Part shown: positions 8,646 to 19,745 of the stretch, one piece after another
Position numbering within the stretch: the first letter of the stretch is position 1
How the letters are laid out: each line of letters begins with the position of its first letter
DNA from: Achromobacter deleyi
GTDB taxonomy: Bacteria; Pseudomonadota; Gammaproteobacteria; Burkholderiales; Burkholderiaceae_B
Direction: 5' to 3'
Assembly (NCBI RefSeq): GCF_016127315.1
Contig: NZ_CP065997.1
Span: 2,294,001-2,358,000 of the forward strand
Length of the DNA: 64,000 nt
Program-made: the position numbers and the translations under genes
The notes under the pieces: model-generated
The model's database searches: none
The model's input: the letters and a program-made list of their open reading frames with translations, nothing else
What the model was told of the DNA's origin: nothing

Positions 8646-8751
8646 AGAAACCGTTGTCTGGATGGGGCCTGGGGGCGCATGCCGCCCGACAGTGCGGAAT
8701 CCGCGCCTGCGGCCACCGTTCAATCAACTAGTTTAAGCGGAAACGCCTCTC

Positions 8752-10158
<1,407 letters not shown>

Positions 10159-10177
10159 CCGGCGCGCGGGCGCCCGG

Positions 10178-10205
10178 CGGCAGGGCCCGTCCCTCGGGCC
10201 TGCCG
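10178..10205 (+). terminator. Strong hairpin after ffh
   Basis: Arms CGGCAGGGCCCG (10178-10189) and CGGGCCTGCCG (10195-10205) pair with one bulged G around the loop TCCCT, 19 bases after the ffh stop. There is no T-run after it, so it is either a weak intrinsic terminator or an RNA 3'-end stabiliser. Confidence 0.45.
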
Positions 10206-10238
10206 ATGAGCGCCGGCTCTTGCTCCGGAATCGGCATC

Positions 10239-10268
10239 AAAAAAATGGCCAGGCATTGCGCCTGGCCA
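10239..10268 (-). terminator. Rho-independent terminator of the LysM/BON gene
   Basis: Arms TGGCCAGGC (10246-10254) and GCCTGGCCA (10260-10268) form a perfect 9-bp stem with a 5-base loop. Read on the minus strand the stem is followed by seven T's (10245-10239). It lies about 70 bases beyond the stop of the minus-strand LysM/BON gene. Confidence 0.88.
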
Positions 10269-10337
10269 AATCATCGCGGCAGGCAGGGGGTTCTGCGCCG
10301 CGATACGGGCCCGTGAGGGCCCATTCTGTTCGGTTGC

Positions 10338-10784
10338 CTACGACAGCGGCGGGATGCGCAGCACCTGGCCGGGGTAGATCTTGTCGGGGCTGGTCAGCAT
10401 GGGCTTGTTGGCCTCGAAGATCAGCGTGTTCTTGGCGCCCTGGCCCTTGCCGTATTGCGCCTCGGCGATCTTCCACAGGTTGTCGCCCTTCTGCACCGTG
10501 TACATCTTGGCCTCGGGCGCGGCCTGCTTGACCTTCAACTGATTGTCCACCGCGGCCACGCCGACGGTGTTGCCCAGCGCCAGGGAAATCTTCTCGGCGG
10601 CTTCGGTGCTGGCGGCTTCGCCCGCGACCGTGACCTTGTCGCCGTCCACCGTGATCTGCAAGCCATCGGCGTTCAGGCCGTGCTTGTCCAGTTCCTTCTT
10701 CAGCTCATCCGCCGTCGCCGCCTTGGCTTCGCTGGCACCGAAGAGTTTTTCTCCAACGTCCTTGATGAAATTGAGCAGACCCAT
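10338..10784 (-). CDS. BON-LysM peptidoglycan/K+-binding protein (Kbp/YgaU type)
   Basis: 148 residues. It opens MGLLNFIKDVGEKLFG, followed by a BON domain (about 20-90, including GLQITVDGDKVTVAGEA) and a C-terminal LysM domain (about 95-147, MYTVQKGDNLWKIAEAQYG ... IYPGQVLRIP). There is no signal peptide, as in E. coli Kbp (YgaU), a small potassium-sensing protein made under stress. The ATG at 10784 has AAAGGAAA just upstream on the minus strand. A perfect hairpin with a T-run follows the gene, so it is probably monocistronic. Confidence 0.9.
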   Translation of the reverse strand: MGLLNFIKDVGEKLFGASEAKAATADELKKELDKHGLNADGLQITVDGDKVTVAGEAASTEAAEKISLALGNTVGVAAVDNQLKVKQAAPEAKMYTVQKGDNLWKIAEAQYGKGQGAKNTLIFEANKPMLTSPDKIYPGQVLRIPPLS

Positions 10785-11094
10785 CGTATTTCCTTTATCT
10801 ATGTTGCGGTGAGAGAAAGAGCGATGCATGTCAGGGCGCGGGGCCCCTGGACTTCTGCGCACGATGCCGGCGATGGCGCGGCCCCGCTGCGGGCGGGGCG
10901 GTAGCGTTCAAGCCTGCCTGCCTGCCGGGCCAGGCCCGGGCGCGCCGGCACCAACGATTATGACTCGCCGCGTCGTCGCCAGAGAGGGGTAATCGTGTAA
11001 CAGGTTGCTAGCCATCCGTCAGGATGATGAAAAAAGGGCTGCATTGCTGCAGCCCTTTTTATGGGTGGCGATCGTGGCGTCCTGGCGGCGCCGC
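10785..11094. other. 310-bp gene-free stretch between kbp-type gene and thiS
   Basis: It holds the upstream region of the LysM/BON gene (10785 onward) and the terminator of the trmB-pip-thiS operon (11030-11060). I see no further gene or RNA signature in it. Confidence 0.7.
11030..11060 (-). terminator. Rho-independent terminator of the trmB-pip-thiS operon
   Basis: A perfect stem GGGCTGCA (11036-11043)/TGCAGCCC (11048-11055) with loop TTGC, flanked by six A's before and five T's after. It can act in both directions, but only the minus-strand operon ending at thiS (11095) runs into it. Confidence 0.9.
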
Positions 11095-11295
11095 TCAGCC
11101 GCCGCCCACCGCGACCACGATCTCGACCTGGTCGCCATCGGTCAGCGCAGTCTGCGCGTGCTGGCTCTTGGGCACGATCTCGCCGTTGCGCTCGACCGCC
11201 ACGCGCTTGCCGGCATAGCCCAGCGTTTCGAGCAGTTCGTTCACCGTGGTGTCCAGCGGGAACTCACGGGCGTCGCCGTTCAGGGTGATGTGCAT
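11095..11295 (-). CDS. thiS: Sulfur carrier protein ThiS
   Basis: 66 residues of ubiquitin-like fold ending in Gly-Gly-Gly, where ThiS normally ends in Gly-Gly; the C-terminal glycine is adenylated by ThiF and thiocarboxylated to donate sulfur for the thiamine thiazole. MHITLNGDAREFPLDTTVNE, VAVERNGEIVPKS and LTDGDQVEIVVAVGGG fit the family well. It lies 10 bases after pip in a trmB-pip-thiS operon. The thiazole synthase gene thiG, the usual neighbour, is not next to it in this window. Confidence 0.93.
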   Translation of the reverse strand: MHITLNGDAREFPLDTTVNELLETLGYAGKRVAVERNGEIVPKSQHAQTALTDGDQVEIVVAVGGG

Positions 11296-11305
11296 GTCGG
11301 TCTCC

Positions 11306-13047
<1,742 letters not shown>

Positions 13048-13196
13048 AGGCGGGATTGTAGTGGCAGCCCCGCCGGGCTGCAGTCCGTACTGGGCATTAA
13101 ATGGGGACTTATCGCTGGCGCGCTGCCCGGCCGTGGCCCGGGGGGCCCACGCGCTATAGTGCAGCCGCGGCGTCCGCCTGGCGCCGCCCGCCCGCC

Positions 13197-14108
13197 ATGA
13201 ATATCGCCCGCATCGACCTCGTCACGCTCTCGCTTTTCGTCTCGGTGGCCCGCCAGGGCAGCATCTCGGCCGGCGCGCGCGCGTCCCACCTGGCGGTGGG
13301 GGCGGCCAGCAAGCGGATCTCGGACCTGGAGGCCGCGCTGGACACCCAGCTGCTGTACCGCAACGCGGCGGGCGTCGAACTGACCGAGGCGGGCCAGGCC
13401 TGCCTGGTCCATGCCCTGCGGGTGCTGCAGGAAGTCGAGCAGATGGCGGGCACGCTGTCCGACTATGCGCGGGGCGTGCGCGGGCAGGTGCGCATCGCCG
13501 CCAATACCTCGTCGCTGACCCAGTTCCTGCCGGAGGACCTGGCGTCCTTCATGGAAGCGCATCCGGCCGTGCGCATCGACCTTGAAGAGCAGAACAGCAG
13601 CGACATCGTCACCGCCGTGCTGGAGAACCGCGCCGACATCGGCGTGTTCGCCGACCGCACCCCGGCGGCGGGGCTGGCCACCGTGCCGTACCGGCTCGAC
13701 GAACTGGTGCTGATCGTGCCGCAGCGCCATCCGCTGGCGCGCCAGGCGCGGGTGGCGTTCGCCGATACGCTGGCCTACGACTACGTCGGCCTGCCGCCGG
13801 CCACATCCCTGGCCACCCGCCTGGCCGACGAGAGCGGCCGGCTGGGGCGCGACATGCGGCTGCGCATCCAGGTGCGCAGCTTCGACGCCATCTGCCGCAT
13901 GGTGGCGGCCACGCGCGGGGTCGGCATCCTGCCGCGCCTGGCGGCCGAACCGCATGCGCGCTCCATGCCGATCCGGCTGATCGCGCTGTCCGACGACTGG
14001 GCGCGCCGCTGGCTGTTGCTGGGGGTGCGCGACGCCGACGCGCTGCCGGTGGCGGCGCGGCTGCTGCTGGCGCATCTGCGCGGCGGCCAGGAGCCGCCCG
14101 CGGCCTGA
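13197..14108 (+). CDS. LysR-family transcriptional regulator
   Basis: 303 residues: N-terminal winged HTH (residues 1-62, [20 protein letters not shown] and [20 protein letters not shown]) and a periplasmic-binding-like effector domain (about 90-290, [18 protein letters not shown]). It precedes the CaiB, HMG-CoA lyase and Bug genes on the same strand, so it is a probable regulator of that cluster, possibly sensing an acyl-CoA or its free acid. The ATG at 13197 begins a standard LysR N-terminus. Confidence 0.94.
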   Translation: MNIARIDLVTLSLFVSVARQGSISAGARASHLAVGAASKRISDLEAALDTQLLYRNAAGVELTEAGQACLVHALRVLQEVEQMAGTLSDYARGVRGQVRIAANTSSLTQFLPEDLASFMEAHPAVRIDLEEQNSSDIVTAVLENRADIGVFADRTPAAGLATVPYRLDELVLIVPQRHPLARQARVAFADTLAYDYVGLPPATSLATRLADESGRLGRDMRLRIQVRSFDAICRMVAATRGVGILPRLAAEPHARSMPIRLIALSDDWARRWLLLGVRDADALPVAARLLLAHLRGGQEPPAA

Positions 14109-14265
14109 GGCGGCGCGACGGCCCGCCGCGGTTTCAGCCGCGGCGTGGCGCATCAAGGGGCTTTCTCGATCCGGGAATGCCCCTTTCCCGAATCGTCCAT
14201 TCCGTCGCCACGGGCGATGGCGCACACTGCCCGCCATGATTGGTTGGATGCGCCCGGGAGGCGAC

Positions 14266-15459
14266 ATGGCAGGGCAGATACTCGCCGGCATACGCGTGCT
14301 GGAACTCGGACAACTCATCGCGGGACCGTTCGCCGCCAAGACGCTGGCGGACTTCGGCGCGCAGGTCGTCAAAATCGAACCGCCGGGGCAAGGCGACCCG
14401 CTGCGCAAATGGCGCCTGCTGCACGAGGGCACCTCGGTGTGGTGGGAGGCCCAGTCGCGCAACAAGCAATCCGTGTGCGTGGACCTGCGCCAGCCCGAGG
14501 GCCAGGACATCGTGCGCCAGCTGGCGGCCGAGGCCGACGTGCTGATCGAGAATTTCCGCCCCGGCACGCTGGAGAAGTGGGGCCTGTCGTGGGAGACCCT
14601 GCACGCGCTGAACCCGCGCCTGATCATGCTGCGCATTTCCGGCTACGGTCAGACCGGGCCGAAGGCGCGCGAGCCGGGCTTTGCCGCCATTGGCGAAGCC
14701 ATGGCCGGCCTGCGCTACCTGAATGGCGAGCCCGGCCGTGCGCCGGTGCGCGCCGGCCTGTCGCTGGGCGACACCATCGCCGGCCTGCACGGCGCGCTGG
14801 GCGTGCTGCTGGCCCTGTACCAGCGCGATGCCCGGGGCGGCCAGGGGCAGGTGATCGACGCCGCCCTGTACGAAAGCCTGTTCAACCTCAGCGAAAGCCT
14901 GCTGCCGGAGTATTCGGTGTTCGGCGCCGTGCGCGAGCCAGCGGGTGCGTCGCTGCCGGGCATCGCGCCGTCCAATGCCTATCCGTGCCGCGACGGCTAT
15001 GTGCTGATCGCGGGCAATGGCGACGCCATCTACACCCGCCTGATGGCCCGCATCGGCCGCGACGACCTGGGCCGCGATCCCGACCTGGCGCACAACGACG
15101 GCCGCGCCCGCCGCGTCGCCGAGATCGACCAGGCCATCGGCGCCTGGACCGGCGAGCGTGCCATCGACGCGGTGCTGCAGGCCATGCGCGAGGCCGACGT
15201 GCCGTCGGGCCGCATCTATTCGGTGGCCGACATCGCCCATGACCCGCACTATCAGGCGCGCGGCGCCATCACCCGCCTGGAGGCCGTCAGCGGCATCGCG
15301 GTGGACATGCCGGCGGTGTTTCCGTGCTTGTCGGCCAACCCCGGCGCGGTGCGCGAGCGCGCGCCGACGCTGGGCGAGCATACGGATGCGGTACTGGAGG
15401 CGGCGGGCCTGAGCGCGGCGCAACGCGAGGCGCTGCGGGCGCGCGGCGTGATCGCATGA
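14266..15459 (+). CDS. CaiB/BaiF CoA-transferase
   Basis: 397 residues, a family III CoA-transferase that moves CoA between organic acids. Hallmarks are GIRVLELGQLIAGPFA, the NFRPGTLEKWGL block, LRISGYGQTGP, and the catalytic aspartate in LSLGDTIAGLHGALG. The ATG at 14266 is preferred because GGGAGG precedes it at 14256-14261; an ATG at 14236 is in frame but lacks such a site. The HMG-CoA lyase starts 40 bases after the stop. Together they suggest activation of a branched or hydroxylated acid followed by C-C cleavage. Confidence 0.95.
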   Translation: MAGQILAGIRVLELGQLIAGPFAAKTLADFGAQVVKIEPPGQGDPLRKWRLLHEGTSVWWEAQSRNKQSVCVDLRQPEGQDIVRQLAAEADVLIENFRPGTLEKWGLSWETLHALNPRLIMLRISGYGQTGPKAREPGFAAIGEAMAGLRYLNGEPGRAPVRAGLSLGDTIAGLHGALGVLLALYQRDARGGQGQVIDAALYESLFNLSESLLPEYSVFGAVREPAGASLPGIAPSNAYPCRDGYVLIAGNGDAIYTRLMARIGRDDLGRDPDLAHNDGRARRVAEIDQAIGAWTGERAIDAVLQAMREADVPSGRIYSVADIAHDPHYQARGAITRLEAVSGIAVDMPAVFPCLSANPGAVRERAPTLGEHTDAVLEAAGLSAAQREALRARGVIA

Positions 15460-15499
15460 GCTATTTCAATTTCCACTGCCCGGCAGCGAGGATGCATCC

Positions 15500-16462
15500 A
15501 TGAATACCGGCTCCCCCGTCCTGGAAATCAACGAGGTCGGCCCGCGCGATGGCTTGCAGATCGAAGCGCGCATGGTACCCACCGAGGACAAGATCGCCTT
15601 CGTCGATGCCTTGTCCGACTGCGGCTTTGCCCGTATCGAGGTCACCAGCTTCACCTCGCCCAAGGCCATCCCGGCGCTGGCCGATGCGGGCGCCGTGATG
15701 CAGGGCATCCGCCGCCGGCCCGGCGTGATCTACACCGCGCTGGTGCCGAACATCCGCGGCCTGGAGCGGGCGCTGGAAGCCGGCGTGGATGAGATGAACC
15801 TGGTCATGTCGTGCAGCGAGACGCACAACCGCGCCAACCTGCGCATGACCCGCCAGCAATCGTTCGACGAACTCAGCCAGGTGCTGGCCGCCGCCGAACG
15901 CGCCGGGGCGCCCTGCAATGTCTCGCTGTCGACCGCGTTCGGCTGTCCCTTCGATGGCGACGTGCCCGCGGCGCAGGTGCTGGACCTGGCCGCCCGGCTG
16001 GTCGACGCCGGCGCCCGCGGCATTACGCTGTGCGACACCACCGGCATGGCCTATCCCAGCCAGGTGGGCGAGCTGTGCACGCAGGCCGCGCAACGCTTGC
16101 CGGGCAGCGCGCTGACCGTCCATCTGCACAATACGCGCGGCATGGCGCTGGCCAACGCCGTCACCGCCTGGCAGGCCGGCATCACCCGCTTCGACGCCGC
16201 TGCGGGCGGCCTGGGCGGCTGCCCGTACGCGCCGGGCGCCAGCGGCAACGTCAACACCGAGGAACTGGTCCACATGTTCGACTGCATGGGCGTGCGGACG
16301 GGCGTGTCGCTCGACGCGCTGCTGGCCATCCTGCGCGGACTGCCAGGGCTGGTCGGCCGCGAACTGCCCATGGCTTTGCTGCGCGCCGGCCCCCGACTGG
16401 CCGCGCATGCGCCGCCCGCCTGGCTGGCGGAGCGGTTCGGACCGGCCATCGACGCCGCCTAG
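15500..16462 (+). CDS. Hydroxymethylglutaryl-CoA lyase family protein
   Basis: 320 residues, DRE-TIM metallolyase fold. It starts with EINEVGPRDGLQIE (metal-binding Asp, DRE-like loop), then VTSFTSPKAIPALADA, DTTGMAYP, the metal ligands in VHLHNTRG, and the catalytic Cys region GGLGGCPYAPGASGN. HMG-CoA lyases cleave 3-hydroxy-3-methylglutaryl-CoA to acetyl-CoA and acetoacetate; relatives cleave citramalyl-CoA-type substrates. It sits in the LysR-CaiB-lyase-Bug cluster. Confidence 0.95.
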   Translation: MNTGSPVLEINEVGPRDGLQIEARMVPTEDKIAFVDALSDCGFARIEVTSFTSPKAIPALADAGAVMQGIRRRPGVIYTALVPNIRGLERALEAGVDEMNLVMSCSETHNRANLRMTRQQSFDELSQVLAAAERAGAPCNVSLSTAFGCPFDGDVPAAQVLDLAARLVDAGARGITLCDTTGMAYPSQVGELCTQAAQRLPGSALTVHLHNTRGMALANAVTAWQAGITRFDAAAGGLGGCPYAPGASGNVNTEELVHMFDCMGVRTGVSLDALLAILRGLPGLVGRELPMALLRAGPRLAAHAPPAWLAERFGPAIDAA

Positions 16463-16528
16463 ATTTTTGCCTTACCCCACGCGCCCGTCATCGGGGGCTT
16501 TATACAAAAACAGCAAGGAGACAACCGC

Positions 16529-17515
16529 ATGACCGCATTCCGTCCCGTTCCCGTCCTGCGCGCCTGCGCCGTCGCGCTGGGCCTGGCCGCCGCCGGCGCC
16601 GCCCACGCGCAGGCGGATTTTCCCAATCGCCCCGTCACGCTGATCGTGTCCGCCGCGCCCGGCGGCACCACCGATATCGCCGCTCGGCTCATCGCCCAGC
16701 CCTTGGGCGTCGCGCTGGGGCAGAGCGTCGTCGTCGAAAACAAGCCGGGCGCTTCTGGCGGCATCGCCGCCCAGGCGGTCGCCCGCGCCAAGCCCGACGG
16801 CTACACGCTGCTGCTGCAATATTCGGGCTTCCAGGTCATCACCCCGCACGTCACGCCGACATCGGGCTGGGATCCGATCAAGGACTTTGCCCCCGTCGCC
16901 AACGTGCTGTCGGCGCCCCAGGTGGTGGTGGTGCGGCCGGACCTGCCGATCAAGTCGCTCAAGGACCTGGTCGCCTACGCCAAGGCCAATCCCGGCAAGC
17001 TCAACTACGCCTCGTCCGGCAACGGCTCGTTGCAGCAGGTCGCGACCGAGCTGCTCAACCAGATGGCCGGCACGCAGATCACGCACATCCCGTACAAGGG
17101 CACCGGCCCCGCGCTGAACGACCTGCTGGGCGGCGCCGTCGACATGACCATCACCACGCCGCCGCCGCTGCTCGGCCAGATCGCCGCCGGCAAGCTGCGC
17201 GCGTTGGCCGTCACCGGCAACACGCGCCTGACGTCGCTGCCGGACGTGCCCACCGCCGCCGAGGCCGGCTATCCCGACCTGATCGTCTCGTCCTGGTTCG
17301 CCATGTACGCGCCCAAGGACACGCCGGCGCCGGTGGTGGACAAGATCGCCGGCGAGATCCAGAAGATCATGCAGACCGACGCCTTCCGCCAGAAGGCGGC
17401 CGAGCAGGGCGCCGAGGCCGAATTCATGGGGCCGAAGGCGCTGGGCGACTACACCCGGGCCGAGCTGGGCCGCTGGGGCAAGGTGGTGAAAGCGGCGGGC
17501 ATCACGGCGAACTGA
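16529..17515 (+). CDS. Bug-family periplasmic substrate-binding protein (TTT-type receptor)
   Basis: 328 residues. The signal peptide ends AGAAHAQA; then come FPNRPVTLIVSAAPGGTTD, VVENKPGASGG, ARAKPDGYTLLL, and HIPYKGTGPALNDLLGG, all standard Bug landmarks. A good ribosome site (AAGGAG) lies about eight bases upstream. No permease subunits are adjacent. It is the last gene of the LysR-CaiB-HMG-CoA lyase cluster and may bind the acid that the CoA-transferase activates. Confidence 0.95.
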   Translation: MTAFRPVPVLRACAVALGLAAAGAAHAQADFPNRPVTLIVSAAPGGTTDIAARLIAQPLGVALGQSVVVENKPGASGGIAAQAVARAKPDGYTLLLQYSGFQVITPHVTPTSGWDPIKDFAPVANVLSAPQVVVVRPDLPIKSLKDLVAYAKANPGKLNYASSGNGSLQQVATELLNQMAGTQITHIPYKGTGPALNDLLGGAVDMTITTPPPLLGQIAAGKLRALAVTGNTRLTSLPDVPTAAEAGYPDLIVSSWFAMYAPKDTPAPVVDKIAGEIQKIMQTDAFRQKAAEQGAEAEFMGPKALGDYTRAELGRWGKVVKAAGITAN

Positions 17516-17545
17516 GGGGGGCGGCCTGGGGGGTAAAACCCAGGC

Positions 17546-17551
17546 TATAAT
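17546..17551 (+). promoter_or_regulatory. -10 box of the tRNA-Gly promoter
   Basis: A consensus TATAAT lies 42 bases upstream of the tRNA in the short gap after the Bug gene. No convincing -35 hexamer is visible in the G-rich sequence before it. Confidence 0.55.
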
Positions 17552-17593
17552 CTTCGCCTCTGCCCGGGTCTTGCGCCAGGGCACGACACCCGA

Positions 17594-17667
17594 GCGGGTG
17601 TAGTTCAATGGTAGAACGGCAGCTTCCCAAGCTTCATACGAGGGTTCGATTCCCTTCACCCGCTCCA
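17594..17667 (+). tRNA. tRNA-Gly (anticodon CCC)
   Basis: 74 bases including encoded CCA. The acceptor arms GCGGGTG (17594-17600) and CACCCGC (17657-17663) pair fully. The D arm contains GTTCAATGGTAGAAC, the anticodon loop is TTCCCAA with anticodon CCC (reads GGG), and the T arm has GGTTCGATTCC. The last 18 bases (17650-17667) are repeated at 31683-31700, marking it as the integration site of the downstream element. The gene remains intact. Confidence 0.97.
17650..17667 (+). repeat. attL: 18-bp direct repeat at tRNA-Gly 3' end
   Basis: TTCCCTTCACCCGCTCCA forms the 3' end of tRNA-Gly and is repeated exactly at 31683-31700. The flanking bases on both sides differ, so 18 bp is the full identity. 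This is the usual core for a tyrosine recombinase that targets tRNA 3' ends. Confidence 0.9.
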
Positions 17668-17903
17668 AGTGAGACTCACACCCGCTGTGTGACTCTGAGA
17701 AGTTTCCTAGGTTGTTGAAATAACAGGAAATTTTCCGTCTTGGCTTCGCTGGCAATCAGTGAAATCTGTCCACAGCTTACCCAGTCAAGTACATTTTTCG
17801 GGCCAACAATGCGATATCCGGCTCACCGCATTGATGCGACCTGAAGGTCGGCGCTGAAGTCGCGGCTCCTGTCCCATCTAATCTGGGAGTTTGGAGTTGG
17901 AGC

Positions 17904-19249
17904 ATGGCGCTCACCGATCTGCAGGTCCGCAACGCGAAGGCAACGGGCAAGAACTACACCCTGGGCGACTACGATGGCCTGTCGCTCTTCGTCTCGCCAA
18001 AGGGCAGCAAGGCGTGGCACTTCCGCTACCACTGGCTGGGAAAGCAGTCGCGGATGTCTCTGGGCATGTACCCCGAACTGAGCTTGCGCGATGCCCGGGC
18101 CATGCGGGACGAAGCGCGAACGCTGATTGCCAAGGGCATCAACCCGAGAATCGCGCGCAAGCAGAAGCAGCAGGCCGCTCGGCTGGCAGGTGAGCACACC
18201 TTCATCGCGGTGTAGAAAGGTGGCTTGCCTACCGAGCGCTGGCCCTGGAGGAAGGACGACAGAGCACGCTGGCGCAGATCCGGCGGGTGTTCAAGAAGGA
18301 CGTCATCCCACCCCTGCGGCGAATGGCCATCCACGAAATCACGCGGCATCACCTGCTGGAAGTGGTCGAGCGGATCGAAAAGCGCGGGTCGTTGTCGGTG
18401 GCCGAGAAGGTCCGCACCTGGTTCCGGCAGTTGTTCGGATATGCCATGGTGATCGTGCCGGACATGGAGAACAACCCTGCGCGAGATCTGCATGTGGTCG
18501 CGGTCCCCTTGCCACCGGTTCAACACAACCCGTTCTTGCGAATGCAGGAAATACCTTCGTTTTTGCGGATATTGCGTACCTACCAAGGAAGAGAGGTGAC
18601 ACAGTTGGCCGTCCGCCTACTGCTGCTCACTGGAGTACGCACAGGCGAACTGCGGCTGGCCACACCCGCCCAGTTCGATCTGAAGCGAGGGCTATGGGTG
18701 ATCCCTGCAGCGTCACTCAAACAGCACATGATGCTGACCCGTAAACAGCGCAAGCGTGTGAATGACATACCGCCTTACATTGTGCCCTTGTCGAGCCACG
18801 CGCAGGAGATCGTCAAGCAGTTGTTGAACGACTTCAAGCCTGCTCAAAAATATCTGTTCCCAGGCGCGCTGCGGCTGACGGATCGGATGAGCGAGAACAC
18901 CGTCAACTTCGCCCTGAAACGCATGGGCTTCGACGGTCGGCTGACCGGCCATGGGTTGCGAGCAACGATGTCGACCGCCTTGAACGAGATCGGCTATCCC
19001 AGGGCATGGGTGGATGCTCAACTGTCACATGCAGATCCGAATCGCATCAGGGCTACCTACAACCATGCGCAATATGTAGAACAGCGACGCGTGATGATGC
19101 AGGACTGGGCGAACCGGCTGGATTTGCTGGAACTTGGCGAGGTGGAGGTTGCAAGCCGGCATCTGATCGTGCATTTGCAAGGGTTGCCAGGGGGCTCGCT
19201 ACCACGCAATCCAGCCTCACACAGTTCAAGAGCACATACCCTTTTTTGA
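17904..19249 (+). pseudogene. P4-type tyrosine integrase, interrupted by a frameshift
   Basis: The N-terminal part (17904-18215, MALTDLQVRNAKATGKNYT, DUF4102-type arm-binding domain) ends at TAG 18213-18215. The protein continues in another frame from about 18218 (RWLAYRALALEEGRQ) to 19249. One missing base near 18209-18215 explains the shift. The catalytic half has the first Arg in LLLTGVRTGELRLA, the HGLR box in LTGHGLRATM, and the final Tyr in IRATYNHAQY after QLSHAD. Repaired, it would be about 448 residues, typical for P4-like integrases. Its place right after the tRNA is also typical. A sequencing error is an alternative to a true mutation. Confidence 0.88.
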
Positions 19250-19745
19250 AGTAACTTGTGCTCAGCCAGCCATATCGCTCCCGAACGAGGACGGGGCGAT
19301 CCAGCACCCACAGGGAGATCGAAGCGAGAGAGAAGAACGCCGGGGAACGGCTGAGCTTGTGCTTAAATTATGAGCGAGGCGACGATCTCGTATGGCTGCA
19401 ACAGTCAGTTCCTGCGCAGGAGCAGCACCGATTTGGCATTTGGTGTCATGGATGACAGCTAGGCAGCGGTTGCCAGCCCTTCGCTGGCGCGGGCCGAACT
19501 CACACTAACCGTCATCAAGCAGTCTATGGCTCTAACATCCGGAAGGTAAGGTGTCAGGAGCACTGAGCATCGCATGGATTGCTCTGCATGCAGAGTGACG
19601 GCATGGTCAGTTCTTGGTCGAGGCAGAGGCCGATCGAGATCGGCTCGGGTGAGGTTCCGAGGCAGCAGATGGGGTCCTCGGGGTACGGGTGGCAGGTTGC
19701 AAGTAAGCGGTGCAAAATTACTGGACAAAGAATTGCGGGAGGCGC
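19250..19745 (+). other. ~500-bp gap between integrase and GHKL gene
   Basis: No convincing gene. Short open frames lack family features and ribosome sites. It includes the presumed promoter region of the GHKL-DUF4365 pair. No IS remnants or terminal inverted repeats were seen. Confidence 0.5.

Noticed and set aside
10785..11029. TPP riboswitch for thiS
   Set aside because: thiS is transcribed from the trmB side and lies 10 bases after pip, so there is no leader of its own; this stretch is downstream of it and shows no THI-box.
19258..19455. Short open frame of 65 codons after the integrase
   Set aside because: No ribosome site, no domain and no conserved neighbour; treated as non-coding.
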